Shown here piece by piece: positions 42,403-52,400 of a DNA stretch of 64,000 nt. This DNA comes from Streptomyces sp. PR69. GTDB lineage: Bacteria; Actinomycetota; Actinomycetes; Streptomycetales; Streptomycetaceae. The stretch spans positions 1 to 64,000 of the forward strand of contig NZ_JAOWCB010000012.1 of assembly GCF_026420845.1 (NCBI RefSeq), read 5' to 3'. The notes under the pieces are model-generated. The model was given only the letters and a program-made list of their open reading frames with translations, did not search any database and was not told the DNA's origin. Every line of letters begins with the position of its first letter. The first letter of the stretch is position 1. Made by a program: the position numbers and the translations under genes.

Positions 42403-44204
42403 GTCCTGTGCCCCCAGATCTCGTGCCGCCAGATGGCGATCGGCGCCGCGGTGATCAGCAGGGCGAGTGCGGCCCAGGTGATCATCGCGGGGTGGTCGTG
42501 CCCGAAGAAGAACGAGGAGACCAGCGATCCGCCGAAGACGGCGAGGAAGAACAGATGGATGCGGAAGGTCCCGAAGAGCGTGTCGGGGCTGGAGGAGTCG
42601 CCCTTGGGCGTCACCACGAACGAGCTTTTGCGGCGCAGCACGGCGTCCAGCAGCGAGCGCGCGTAGATGGGCGCGGAGAGTGCGGACATCACCATGCCCG
42701 CGAGGCCGCCGGAGCCCTCCGGCTCGTGGGGCGAGACATTGTGCCGGCGGTTCCAGATGTACAGGCCGATCTGCAGCGCGGAGGCGTTTCCGTACAGCAT
42801 CATCCAGATGACCGGGTCGATATGTACGCCCGAGGCGCCCATTCCCAGGAAGAGCGCGCAGCTCAGGGCGGCGAGGATCCAGTTGAGCGCGGACATCGGA
42901 TAGAAGATGACCATCATGGTGTAGTTGAAGAGCTTGCCCGGCGGCATTGAGCAGAAGCCCTTCCAGTACTGCTTGAGGATCGTCTCGTAGGTGCCGCGGG
43001 ACCAGCGCAGCTGCTGGGTGAAGAAGTCGGTCCAGGCGCTCGGGCCCTCGCCGACGGCCAGCACGTCGGGGGTGTACACGGAGCGCCATTTCCGCCCGGT
43101 GGCCGGGTTGCGGGCGCGGTGGATCTCGAAGCCGGTGGCCATGTCCTCGGTGATCGAGTCGTACAGCCCGCCGATCTGCTGGATCGCACGGATGCGCACG
43201 GCGTTGGAGGTGCCGACGAACATGGGCGCGCCATAGCGGTTGCCTGCCCGCTGGATCAGCGCGTGGAAGAGGAACTGCTGGGACTCCGCGGCCTTGGTGA
43301 CGAAGGTGTCGTAGTTGCCGTAGACCTGCGGGCCGATGACGAAGCCGACGTCCGGGTCGCGGAAGTAGCCGAGCATCCGCTCCAGATAGTTGGGCAGCGG
43401 GATGTGGTCGGTGTCGACGGAGGCGAAGAAGTCGTAGTCGTCGCCGTGGGCCTGAAGCCAGGCGTTGTAGTTGCCGTGCTTGGTCTTCGCGCGGTGCGGG
43501 CCCGTGGGCTGGTTCCAGCGGGCGACGCCCTTGCGGGAGAAGTGCCGTACGCCAAGCCGGGCGCAGACCTCCTTGACGGCCGGGTCGTCACCCTCGTCGA
43601 GCAGCCAGACCTCCAGCGGCCCGCGGTGCCGGATGCGGACGGCCGCCTCCAGTGTCTTCGTCACCATCTCCAGCGGCTCCTTGCCGGGGACGAAGGAGGT
43701 GAGGAAGGCGACGCGGGTGCCGCTCTCGGGGACGACCGGGACGGGGTCGCGGGCCACGAGCGTCGCGTGTGCGTTCGACAGGACGTTCAGGGTGCGGAAC
43801 AGCTCGATCAGGCCGATCGAGACGAGCATGATCGCGTCGAGGACGAGGAGGGTGTCGTTGTCGAGGTTCGGGTCGCGCTCGGTCCAGTGCCGGGGCTGCA
43901 TCAGCCAGACGAGCAGCCCCAGCGACACCAGGGGTGCGGCGCCCAGCAGCAGGGCGGCGCGGATGCGGTGCGGCTCCTGCGACAGCAGCGAGCGGTAGCG
44001 CACCCGGTAGGGGCCGTCGGCGGCGCGGCCGCCGCCGGGGGCGCCGCTGTCGCCGGGCGTATGGCCTCCGCCGGGGGCGCGCTCGCCGGGAGCGTCGTCA
44101 TCGGGGCTGGTGAGGGGGCCCGCGAGCCGGCTGTAGTGCTCGTAGTCGTACCGCGGCAGGGCCGTCGCCGGACGGCCGGGAGGGCGCCCGGTCTCAGATG
44201 CCAT
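42399..44204 (-). CDS. cslA: Cellulose synthase-like glycosyltransferase CslA
   Basis: 601 residues, GT2 family with about seven membrane helices. Catalytic motifs: LDEGDD, ASVDTDH (DxD), SITEDMATG (TED) and QQLRWSRG (QxxRW). A Gly/Pro-rich N-terminus (about 30-65) precedes the first helices. In Streptomyces, CslA makes a beta-glucan at the hyphal tip needed for development, coupled to GlxA. ATG 44204. A TGTCT-ctac-AGACA palindrome lies about 32 bp upstream. Confidence 0.95.
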   Translation of the reverse strand: MASETGRPPGRPATALPRYDYEHYSRLAGPLTSPDDDAPGERAPGGGHTPGDSGAPGGGRAADGPYRVRYRSLLSQEPHRIRAALLLGAAPLVSLGLLVWLMQPRHWTERDPNLDNDTLLVLDAIMLVSIGLIELFRTLNVLSNAHATLVARDPVPVVPESGTRVAFLTSFVPGKEPLEMVTKTLEAAVRIRHRGPLEVWLLDEGDDPAVKEVCARLGVRHFSRKGVARWNQPTGPHRAKTKHGNYNAWLQAHGDDYDFFASVDTDHIPLPNYLERMLGYFRDPDVGFVIGPQVYGNYDTFVTKAAESQQFLFHALIQRAGNRYGAPMFVGTSNAVRIRAIQQIGGLYDSITEDMATGFEIHRARNPATGRKWRSVYTPDVLAVGEGPSAWTDFFTQQLRWSRGTYETILKQYWKGFCSMPPGKLFNYTMMVIFYPMSALNWILAALSCALFLGMGASGVHIDPVIWMMLYGNASALQIGLYIWNRRHNVSPHEPEGSGGLAGMVMSALSAPIYARSLLDAVLRRKSSFVVTPKGDSSSPDTLFGTFRIHLFFLAVFGGSLVSSFFFGHDHPAMITWAALALLITAAPIAIWRHEIWGHRT

Positions 44205-44235
44205 CCGTACCCCCCGCAGTGTTCCGGCTGCGCGC

Positions 44236-44249
44236 TGTCTCTACAGACA
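44236..44249. promoter_or_regulatory. Palindrome upstream of cslA
   Basis: TGTCT-CTAC-AGACA, 32 to 45 bp before the cslA ATG. Perfect 5-bp arms; unknown binding protein. Confidence 0.4.
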
Positions 44250-44318
44250 CACGGCCTTCGCTCAGCGGTTGCACGATGCCCGGGGGACCGCGGGAGAAAA
44301 ACTGCCCAGAACATGACC

Positions 44319-44350
44319 AGACCCCCCTCACCTGCTGGTGAAGGGGGTCT
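44319..44350 (-). terminator. Intrinsic terminator downstream of tRNA-Lys
   Basis: Arms agacccccctcacc and ggtgaagggggtct pair over 14 bp with one mismatch across a tgct loop. It ends transcription of the minus-strand tRNA before the cslA region. Confidence 0.8.
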
Positions 44351-44361
44351 TGGTATGCGCG

Positions 44362-44435
44362 TGCGCCGCCAGGGACTCGAACCCCGGACCCGCTGATTAA
44401 GAGTCAGCTGCTCTAACCAACTGAGCTAGCGGCGC
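44362..44435 (-). tRNA. tRNA-Lys (CTT)
   Basis: 74 nt. Acceptor GCGCCGC pairs with GCGGCGC plus discriminator A; D arm GCTC-AGTTGGTTA-GAGC; anticodon arm GCTGA-CTCTTAA-TCAGC with anticodon CTT; T arm with TTCGAGT. No CCA is encoded. TAGAGT just upstream resembles a -10 element. An identical gene lies at 52876-52949. Confidence 0.96.
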
Positions 44436-44630
44436 CTGCTGACCTGCATAACTCTACCGGACGCGGGCGGGTGCTCCGGACCGCCGGGTGATCGTCTTCG
44501 CGGCTCACCGGCCTGTCGTGTTGTCGTTTTTTCCTTTTCATCCGTCAAAATGCGTTATGTCCAGACGATTGAGACACTGGCGCACGTGACAGAGCGTCAG
44601 AAGATCTTGATGGGTGTGGAAGGGGAGCGC

Positions 44631-45944
44631 ATGACCGTCCCGGTGTTCCAGGAGTACGAGCCGGCCGCCGACTGCGACTGCCCGGGCTGCGCCGAGCGGC
44701 GCAGGGCCCTCGCGGCGGGCGGGCACCCGGCCGCGCACGGCTGCCGGAGAGCGCTGGTCCTGGTGACCGCGGCGGGCGTGGTGCTCGGCGGCGGCGCCGG
44801 GGCCGGGGGCGCGGCGGCGGTCGGGCTCCCCATGGGGCCGGACCGGGTGGCGGAGCCGGACCCGCCGTCCGAGCAGGGCGGCGCGGGCCCCCTGCACGGC
44901 CGCCCGCTCGCCGGTCCCGCGGGCCGCCCCGCCGACGGCCAGGAGGCCGCTCCGCTCCGCCCCATGACCCGGGCGGAGATCATCAACCGGGCCAAGAAGT
45001 GGGTGGCGGCCAAGGTCCCGTACAGCATGCAGAAGTACTGGTCGGACGGGTACCGCCAGGACTGCTCCGGCTATGTCTCCATGGCGTGGAACCTGCCGGG
45101 CAACGAGTGGACCGGCAGCCTCGCGCAGTTCGCCACGAAGATCTCCCGGGAGGATCTGCAGCCGGGCGACATCCTGCTGTTCCACAACCCGCTGAACCCG
45201 ACCACCGGGTCGCACGTCACGATCTTCGGCGGCTGGACGGACTACACGCACGACTACTACGTCGCGTACGAGCAGACCAAGCCGCACACCCGCAAGCAGG
45301 CCACGCCGATGGCGTACTGGACCCACTCCGGCAGCTATGTGGCGTACCGCTACAAGGGCCTGACCAGCGGCGGCGGGGGCGGGGGCAGCGAGAGTGCGAC
45401 CGATGTGTTCCCTGGCGCGGGGTTCTTCGGGCCGGGCGCCGACAACCACTACGTCACCCGGCTCGGCGAGATGCTCGTCGACCGCGGGGGCGGGCGCTTC
45501 TACAGCGTGGGCCCCGGCCCCCGCTGGGGCGAGGCGGACCGCCGCGCCACCGAGGCGTTCCAGCTCGCCCAGGGCTGGCGGGGCGCGGGCGCGGACGGGA
45601 TCCCCGGCCCGGAGACCTGGCGGCGGCTGGTGACGGGGGCCGGCTATGACATCCCGGCGGCACGGTCCAGCGGTGCGGGCGGATCGGGCGGGACGGCGGC
45701 GGAGCCCCCGGCCTTCCCGGGGCCGGGCCACTTCCGGCCCGGCCAGTCGAACAGCCATGTGACCCGTCTCGGGCAGCAGCTCGTCGCCCGCGGATACGGA
45801 ACGCACTACCGGTCCGGCCCCGGCCCCCGCTGGACGGAGGCCGACCGCCGCAACGTCGAGGCATTCCAGCGCGCCCAGGGCTGGCGCGGCGCCGCGGCTG
45901 ACGGCTATCCGGGCCCGGAGACCTGGCGGCGGCTCTTCACCTGA
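44631..45944 (+). CDS. NlpC/P60-like peptidase with two peptidoglycan-binding-type repeats
   Basis: 437 residues. The first about 30 residues have CDCPGCAERRR, then a hydrophobic segment (ALVLVTAAGVVLGGGAGAGG) gives export or anchoring. The core about 125-260 has CSGY (Cys nucleophile in QDCSGYVSMAW) and SHVTIFGGW (His). Two about 70-residue repeats follow, each ending EAFQxAQGWRGxxADGxPGPETWRRL, typical of actinobacterial peptidoglycan-binding domains. Role: cell-wall cleavage or binding, presumably to open the wall for tip glycan; inferred from location. ATG 44631 follows GGGGAG. Confidence 0.85.
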   Translation: MTVPVFQEYEPAADCDCPGCAERRRALAAGGHPAAHGCRRALVLVTAAGVVLGGGAGAGGAAAVGLPMGPDRVAEPDPPSEQGGAGPLHGRPLAGPAGRPADGQEAAPLRPMTRAEIINRAKKWVAAKVPYSMQKYWSDGYRQDCSGYVSMAWNLPGNEWTGSLAQFATKISREDLQPGDILLFHNPLNPTTGSHVTIFGGWTDYTHDYYVAYEQTKPHTRKQATPMAYWTHSGSYVAYRYKGLTSGGGGGGSESATDVFPGAGFFGPGADNHYVTRLGEMLVDRGGGRFYSVGPGPRWGEADRRATEAFQLAQGWRGAGADGIPGPETWRRLVTGAGYDIPAARSSGAGGSGGTAAEPPAFPGPGHFRPGQSNSHVTRLGQQLVARGYGTHYRSGPGPRWTEADRRNVEAFQRAQGWRGAAADGYPGPETWRRLFT

Positions 45945-46000
45945 CCCGCCCCCCACGCATCACGACAGCAACGCCGGAACGACCAGCAGAGGCGGCAGCC

Positions 46001-48508
46001 ATGAACACCACCCCACCAGCAGAGCCGCACGGCGAGCCCCAGCCGCCGCCCGAGCACCCGGACGGGGCGTACGGCGGCGCACCGGGCGAACAGCCCGATC
46101 CGCCGGTGCACGTCCGCCCCCTCACCGGCGGCGCGGGCACCGCGTACGCCCACGCGGCGAGGGGCGGCCGGACCGGCGGCGCGCCGGCCCGCCCGCCGAC
46201 GGGACCGGCCGGCTCTGCGGCGGACGGGCCGCGGGCCAGGGACCCCTGGGGCCGTGCCTCCGCCGGTGCGGCGGGCAGCGGCTTTGGCGGGAAGCGCGCC
46301 GATGCGGGAGAACCGGTGGCGGCGAAGCCGTGGTACGCGGACGTGGTCGTGGTTCCGCCGGATGGCACGCCGGACGGCCGGGCCTCGGGGCTGCGGGCCG
46401 GGACCGGCCCGGACTCCGCCGGTGCGCACAGGACGCCGGCGGCCGGTACGCCCGGTGGGGCGGAGCCGGGCGGCGGCTGGGGAGGGGCTCTCCCGGACGG
46501 GGTGGCGGCCGACGAGCGGACCGGTCGGGCATACACCCCGTCCGGCGGCGGGCGGTCGAGGCCAACGGCGCGGTATGCGGCGGGGGCGTCTCCCGCGCCG
46601 GACGGTCCGGCGGGCGGCTGGGCATCCCCCGACCCGGCCGCCGCCGGACCGGAACCAGTGGCGTCGGCAGCGGGGCACGAGCCCGTGCCCGGCGGTTCGC
46701 AGCCGGGTACCGGGTCCACCGCCGGCCGGCCGGGGGCCGACGCGGACTCGGTCCCGGACGGCGACCGGGGCCCGAGTGCCCCGGGCCTGTCCGCCGCCGG
46801 TGTGGACGAGGCGTCGTCGGCAGGGCAGGGCGGCGGCGCAACCGCCGTGCCGTCGTACGAGCCTGGACCGGCGGAAGACGGCGGCGGGCAGGCCGGCCAT
46901 GTGCCCGCGGACTCCGCCGGCGGGCGGCCGGCGTCGCACGGCGGCCCGGGTCCGGGGCTCCCGGACGAGGCGTCCGCCGACGGAGGTGAACCGTCGGCGG
47001 CGCAGTCGCGGCACACGGCCGGGAACGGCTCTTCTGCGGGTGCGGCGGCGTGCGGGCCGGACCACGCCGACGGGGTCGCTGCCGCGCGGGCGGGGTCCGG
47101 CGCGGGTCCGGCGTCGTACGGCGGCAGGGGGGCGGGACAGCCGGAGGGGCCGGGGCGCGAGGCCGGAGCCGCCGCCCCCGGGGATGCGGGCTCGTCCCCG
47201 CGGGCGGTGTTCATGGCCGCCGTTGGGCCCTCCGCCGCTGATCTGCTCAACGACGCCGCCGGGCAGGGGCACGCGGGATCAATTCCGGGCGGCCAGGACA
47301 GCCCCCCGCACGCGCCCGCCGTGTCAGACGCGAGCCGGCTCGCGGGTGCGCCCCCCGACAGCGCGCCAGGCGAGCAGACCGGCGGCTCCTCGCGCCGGAA
47401 CCCGCTCATCGCGAGCGAGACGACCACCGAGATCCCCGTGCATCTGCTGTTCCGCGACGACGACACGGGCTCGATCCCACTGCCTCCCGCGGTGGTGAAC
47501 CGAAAGCCCCTGACCGGGGAGTTCCCCAAGGTGCAGCTGCCCAAGGCGCGGCCGATCGCGCCGGAGCCGCTGACGCCGCGGGCCGCGCCGCTGCTCGACC
47601 CCAAGCTGGCCGAGCGGCCGGGCCCCGCGCTGCCGGGCTGGATCGGGGTGGTCGCCGGGTCGGCCGCCGCCGCCGGGATCGGCGCGGTGCTGTGGGGCGC
47701 CGGGGTGCTGCCCGGCTGGCTGACACGGCTGCTGGGGCTCCCCTCGTACACGTACACCGGCATCGGCTTCGGCGTCTGGTGCCTGCTCGCGCTGGGCGTC
47801 CTGCTCACCCTCTTCGGCTTCGGCGGCCTTGGCCGCGGCCGCGTGGGGTACGCCATGGTGCTGACGCTCTTCGGCGAGTACCGCGGCAGCGTCCGCCGCA
47901 CCGGCCTGCTGTGGGTGAGCCCGCTGCTGCTCCGCCGCCGTGTCGACGTACGGCTGCGGCACTGGCGCAGCGAGCCGATGCCGGTGGTCGACGCGGACGG
48001 CACCGCGCTGCGCGCCGTCGTGCTCGTGGTGTGGCGGGTCAAGGACACGGTCCGTGCGGCGCTCGGCGTGGAGGACCATGAACGCTTTCTGCGCGAGCAT
48101 GTGGAGTCCGCGATGGCGCGGGTGCTGTCCCAGCTTCCCGCCGACGTCTTCCACCAGCTGCACCAGGACGCTCCGACGCTGCGCAACGCCGAGGCTGTGG
48201 GCGACTCGCTCACCCGGCTGCTCCAGGCGGAGTGCCGCCCCATCGGCATCGAGGTGTTCTCCGCACAGCCCACCCGTATCGACTACGCGCCCGAGGTGGC
48301 CGCGGCGATGCAGCGCAGGCGCATCGCGGCGATCGACGCCAAGCACCGGGACAGCGTGCTGACGTCGGTCGTGGACGCGGTCGACGACACGGTCAGCCGG
48401 CTGACCTCGCGCGGCCTCGTCGAACTCGACGACTACGAACGCAAGGCGCTCGTCAAGGACCTCACCGTGGCCTTCTACACAGGGCGTTCACAGCGGCCGG
48501 AGGGCTGA
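46001..48508 (+). CDS. SPFH/Band 7 protein with long disordered N-terminus
   Basis: 835 residues. Residues 1-about 470 are Gly/Ala/Pro/Ser-rich with no predicted fold and little hydrophobicity. Two membrane helices follow (VVAGSAAAAGIGAVLWGAGV and GFGVWCLLALGVLLTLFGF). The SPFH domain occupies about 620-800: LTLFGEYRGSVRRTGLLWVSPLLLRRRVDVRLRHWRSEP, AVVLVVWRVKDTVRAALGVEDHERFLREHVESAMARVLSQL. SPFH proteins form membrane scaffolds. Its place within the cslA-LPMO locus suggests a role in organising the tip machinery; inference only. Begins 57 bp after the NlpC/P60 gene. Confidence 0.88.
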   Translation: MNTTPPAEPHGEPQPPPEHPDGAYGGAPGEQPDPPVHVRPLTGGAGTAYAHAARGGRTGGAPARPPTGPAGSAADGPRARDPWGRASAGAAGSGFGGKRADAGEPVAAKPWYADVVVVPPDGTPDGRASGLRAGTGPDSAGAHRTPAAGTPGGAEPGGGWGGALPDGVAADERTGRAYTPSGGGRSRPTARYAAGASPAPDGPAGGWASPDPAAAGPEPVASAAGHEPVPGGSQPGTGSTAGRPGADADSVPDGDRGPSAPGLSAAGVDEASSAGQGGGATAVPSYEPGPAEDGGGQAGHVPADSAGGRPASHGGPGPGLPDEASADGGEPSAAQSRHTAGNGSSAGAAACGPDHADGVAAARAGSGAGPASYGGRGAGQPEGPGREAGAAAPGDAGSSPRAVFMAAVGPSAADLLNDAAGQGHAGSIPGGQDSPPHAPAVSDASRLAGAPPDSAPGEQTGGSSRRNPLIASETTTEIPVHLLFRDDDTGSIPLPPAVVNRKPLTGEFPKVQLPKARPIAPEPLTPRAAPLLDPKLAERPGPALPGWIGVVAGSAAAAGIGAVLWGAGVLPGWLTRLLGLPSYTYTGIGFGVWCLLALGVLLTLFGFGGLGRGRVGYAMVLTLFGEYRGSVRRTGLLWVSPLLLRRRVDVRLRHWRSEPMPVVDADGTALRAVVLVVWRVKDTVRAALGVEDHERFLREHVESAMARVLSQLPADVFHQLHQDAPTLRNAEAVGDSLTRLLQAECRPIGIEVFSAQPTRIDYAPEVAAAMQRRRIAAIDAKHRDSVLTSVVDAVDDTVSRLTSRGLVELDDYERKALVKDLTVAFYTGRSQRPEG

Positions 48509-48534
48509 GGGCGAGGTCGTGGCAGGGGAGCGAG

Positions 48535-48545
48535 TGGTCTGGACA
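48535..48545. promoter_or_regulatory. Degenerate DasR-like site
   Basis: tGGTCTGGACa, a degenerate relative of GGTCTAGACC, 41 bp upstream of the perfect site in the LPMO promoter region. Confidence 0.45.
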
Positions 48546-48574
48546 AGGTGAACTCCGTTCCATACATTGAAACT

Positions 48575-48586
48575 TGGTCTAGACCT
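48575..48586. promoter_or_regulatory. DasR-responsive element (dre) upstream of LPMO gene
   Basis: tGGTCTAGACCt, with a perfect 10-bp palindrome GGTCTAGACC, matching the Streptomyces dre consensus (about TGGTCTAGACCA). It lies 111 bp before the LPMO ATG. DasR is a GntR repressor of chitin and GlcNAc genes, relieved by glucosamine-6-phosphate. Confidence 0.8.
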
Positions 48587-48696
48587 GGATCGGCGTGTCC
48601 CGCGGCACCGCCAACCCCGGGATCGCGCCGCACTCCACAACGCACGCGTGCAGCACGGCTCACAGAACTCCCCCACGTTCTTCTCAGGAGCGAAGC

Positions 48697-49284
48697 ATGC
48701 GCAAAAAGATAGGCGCGGCCGTCGTCGGCCTCGCCGTGACCGGCGTGTCCCTGCTCGCCACGGGCAGCGCCAGCAGCCATGGCTACACCGACTCGCCCAT
48801 CAGCCGCCAGAAACTCTGCGCCAACAAGACCGTCTCCAACTGCGGCCAGATCCAGTGGGAGCCGCAGAGCGTCGAGGGCCCCAAGGGCTTCCCGGCCGCC
48901 GGGCCCGCCGACGGCGCCATCTGCGCGGGCGGCAACGGCCGTTTCGCGGAGCTGGACGACCCGCGCGGCGGCGCCTGGCCCGCCACCAGCGTCTCGTCCG
49001 GGCAGAACTACACCTTCCGCTGGCAGTTCACCGCCCGCCACCGCACCACCGACTTCAAGTACTTCATCACCAAGAACGGCTGGAGTCCCAGCCAGAAGCT
49101 GACCCGCGCCGCGCTTGAGCCACAGCCGTTCCTGACCGTGCCGTACGGCGGGAACCAGCCGCCGCCCACCCTCACCCACTCCGGCACGCTGCCGCAGAAG
49201 TCCGGACGCCATCTGATCCTGGCCGTGTGGACCGTGCACGACACGGGCAACGCCTTCTACGCCTGCTCGGACGTGCAGTTCTGA
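48697..49284 (+). CDS. AA10 lytic polysaccharide monooxygenase (LpmP-like)
   Basis: 195 residues. A signal peptide ends at SASS, giving mature His1 (residue 28) of the copper histidine brace. The second brace His is in ARHRTTDFKYF, and the axial Phe in GNAFYACSDV. Conserved disulfide Cys residues (KLCANK, SNCGQIQW, AICAGG, YACSD). AA10 enzymes oxidatively cleave chitin or cellulose; in Streptomyces a homologue in this locus (LpmP) acts with CslA-GlxA on tip glycan and wall. AGGAG precedes ATG 48697, and a dre lies upstream. Confidence 0.93.
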   Translation: MRKKIGAAVVGLAVTGVSLLATGSASSHGYTDSPISRQKLCANKTVSNCGQIQWEPQSVEGPKGFPAAGPADGAICAGGNGRFAELDDPRGGAWPATSVSSGQNYTFRWQFTARHRTTDFKYFITKNGWSPSQKLTRAALEPQPFLTVPYGGNQPPPTLTHSGTLPQKSGRHLILAVWTVHDTGNAFYACSDVQF

Positions 49285-49442
49285 CCGAGTGGCCGGCTGG
49301 TCGCCGCCGCGCGCCGCGCTTCTGCGGGGGCCGGGCGCGGCGGCGATTTCCGGGCGAGTGGACGCCAGACTCGCGTGACGGCGGTGGACGGAGGGAAGGC
49401 ACAGGCCCGGAGAGACCCGAGCGCAGACAGGGAGCCGCCGCC

Positions 49443-52400
49443 GTGCCGTCGATGCCGCGCCGCCAGTTTCTGCACACCGCCACTCAGGCCGCCCTGGCCG
49501 CCGGTGCGGCAGCCGCGCTCGACGCCGTACCTGCCGCAGCCGCCCCCACGGCCGCCGCAAGCGCTCCCGCCCACGCCCCTGCCCCCGCCTCGGCCGCCGT
49601 CGCCGAGAGACGGCCCGCGCGGCTCCGCTTCACCGCCGCCACCAACGGCGCGGCCGCCCCCGCCGCAGGCGGCCGCTATATCGCCGAGGTGCAGAACGTC
49701 CTGTGGTCCCTGCCCGGCGACGGCTCGCCCGCCCGCGCCCTGACCGAGCCCGGTCTGGAACCCTGCCGCCCGGTCTGCTCCCCGGACGGCCGGCAGGTGG
49801 CGATGGCCGCGTTCCAGGACGGTCACTTCCACATCTGGACCATGGCCGCGGACGGCTCCCGGCTGCGGCGGCTCACCGAGGGCCCCTGGGACGACCGCTG
49901 TCCCGCCTGGTCACCCGACGGGACCCGCGTCGTGTTCTCCTCCGAGCGCGGCGGCGACCCGGTCGCCGGCAGCCCCTACCGGATCTGGACGGCCGATGTG
50001 CGCACCGGCCGTCTCACCCGGCTCACCGGCCTGCCCGGCCAGGACGGTCTGCCCGGCCAGGACGGCCCGTCGACGTCTTTTGAGGACTTCGACCCCGCCT
50101 GGTCCCCGGACGGCACGCGGATCGTCTTCGTGCGGGGCGAGCCGGAGGGGAGGTCCGTGGCGGCCCGCGCCCTGGCGGCTGTGCCCGCCGACGGCGGCCC
50201 CGTCACGGTCGAGCACGCCGAGACCGAGCCGGGGAACCTGCTCACGCCCGCCTTCTCCCCGGGCGGACGGCTCGCCTGGCTGCGCGCCATCGGCTCGACC
50301 ACCCGCTACGAGAAGATCGTCCTGGTGGTGGACGGCGAGGCCGCCGCCGTGGACGGGGAGATCACCGGAGCGCCGCCGCGCTGGCTGGACGACGAGCGGC
50401 TGCTGCTCACGGTCGACGGGCAGTTCACCGTCGTCCGTCCGCATCGCGACAGCGGCGGGACACGTGTTCCGTTCACCGCCGCGCTCCCCGTCGACCGTCC
50501 CCGCTACCGCACCAAGGAGTACGGCTTTGAACCGGCCCGCCCCCGGCCGGTGCGCGGCATCCACCTCCCGGCGCTCTCCCCGGACGGCCGCACGGTCGCC
50601 TTCGTCAGCCTCAACGCCCTGTGGACCGCGCACGTCAGTGCCCGCGGCGGCCGCCCCTGCAAGGTGCTCCAGGCCCCGCCCGACACCTACCTCCAGCAGC
50701 CCGCGTGGACCCCCGACGGGCGGGCGCTGCTGTACGTCGACGACCGCGAGGGCGGGCTGAACACCGTCCGCCGCCGCGATCTGGCCACCGGCGAGGACAC
50801 GGTGGTCGCCGCGGGCGGCCGCATCCACGCAGCCGTCTCCCCGGACGGCGCCCGGCTGGCCTGCCTCGATCTGGCGGGCCGTCTGCTCGTCATGGACCTC
50901 AGCAGCCCCGGCAGCCCCAGCGGCCCCGGCGACCCTGAAAGCCCTGAAAGCCTCGGCGGCTCCGGCAGCCCCGGCGGCCTCAGCGGCTCCGGCGGCGGGG
51001 CGGGGGAGCGGGTGCTCGCCGAACCGCTCGGCGGCGGCGGACTCCCCGGCCCGCCGACCTGGTCGCCCGACGGCCGCCGGATCGCGCTCTGTGACCGCAA
51101 CCGCCTCAACCGCCGCTTCCGCGAGGGCTACAACCTCATCCGCGTCATCGACACCGCCACCGGCGAGTCCGCCCTCCACCCGCTCGCCCCGCACGCCTCC
51201 CTCTCCGACCGGTACGCCAGCGGACCCGTCTGGTCGCCGGACGGACGGTGGCTGGCCTGCGTCAGCGAGTCCGCGCTCTGGCTGCTGCCGGTCCGCCCCG
51301 ACGGCACGCCGGACGGCCCGCCCCGGCTGCTGGCCGGCGAACCGGCCGACCACCCCTCCTGGTCCGCCGACTCCCGGCGGCTGCTCTATCTGTCCGCCGC
51401 CCGGCTGCGGCTCCTCCGTCTCGACGGCGACGGCCGGCCCGAGGGCGCACCGCACACCGTTCCCGTACGGCTGCACTACCGCCGCCCCGCCCCCGTCGAC
51501 ACCGTGGTCCGCGCGGGCCGCCTCTGGGACGGCGTCGTCGGCAGCGGCGGCGAGGCCCGGCCCCGCGACGAGGTGGACATCCTGATCCGCGACGGCCGCA
51601 TCGCCGCGATCGAGCCGCACCGCTCGGGCCGCCGCGCCGCCCGCACCCTCGACGCCTCGCGCAGCACCGTCCTGCCGGGCCTGTGGGACACCCACACCCA
51701 CCCCTGGCAGTACACCTACGGCGCACGCCAGACCGCCGTCAGCCTGGCCTGGGGCATCACCGCGAACGTCTCGCTCGGCGGCTTCTCGTACGAGCAGGCC
51801 AGACTGCGCGAGGACATCGCCTCCGGCCGGCTCGCCGGGCCCCGGCTGCTGACCACGGGCGAACTGCTCGACGGCTCCCGCGTCGCCTACAGCATGGGCC
51901 GCGCCCACCGCACCGAGGCGGGGCTGCGCCGCTCGCTGGCCCGCGGCGCGGCCCTCGACTGGGACTTCGTCAAGACATATGTACGCGCCCCCGCCTCTTC
52001 CATGGGCCTGGCGGCGCGTTTCGGCCATGAGCGCCTCGGCGTGCGCTCCGGATCGCATCTGTGCGCCCAGGGCATCCAGACCGGCCAGGACCTCACCACC
52101 CATCTGGCAGCCACCGAGCGGGCCGAGTACGGCCATGGCATGACCGCCTACGGGATGACCCACCAGGACACCGTGGAGAACTACGCCCATGGCTTCCATC
52201 TGATCGAGACCCCGTTCGGCGCGATCACCCTCCTCGCGGAGAACCGTGAGCTGGCCGAGGACCCGAGGGTGACCGCGATGCTGCCGCCGTGGGACGTCCT
52301 GGCCGTCCAGGCGCGCGCCGAGAAGCCCGCCACCGACATCGAGCGGCTGTCGCTGCGCCGTGAGTTCGACACCTGCCGTGCCGTCCTGAACGCCGGCGGC

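Noticed and set aside
40375..42666. 763-codon plus-strand open frame opposite glxA
   Set aside because: Antisense of a confirmed copper oxidase; begins inside a terminator repeat.
42403..43089. Upstream extension of the glxA frame
   Set aside because: It would overlap cslA; the ATG at 42402 with a 4-bp overlap and a membrane helix after it is the sound start.
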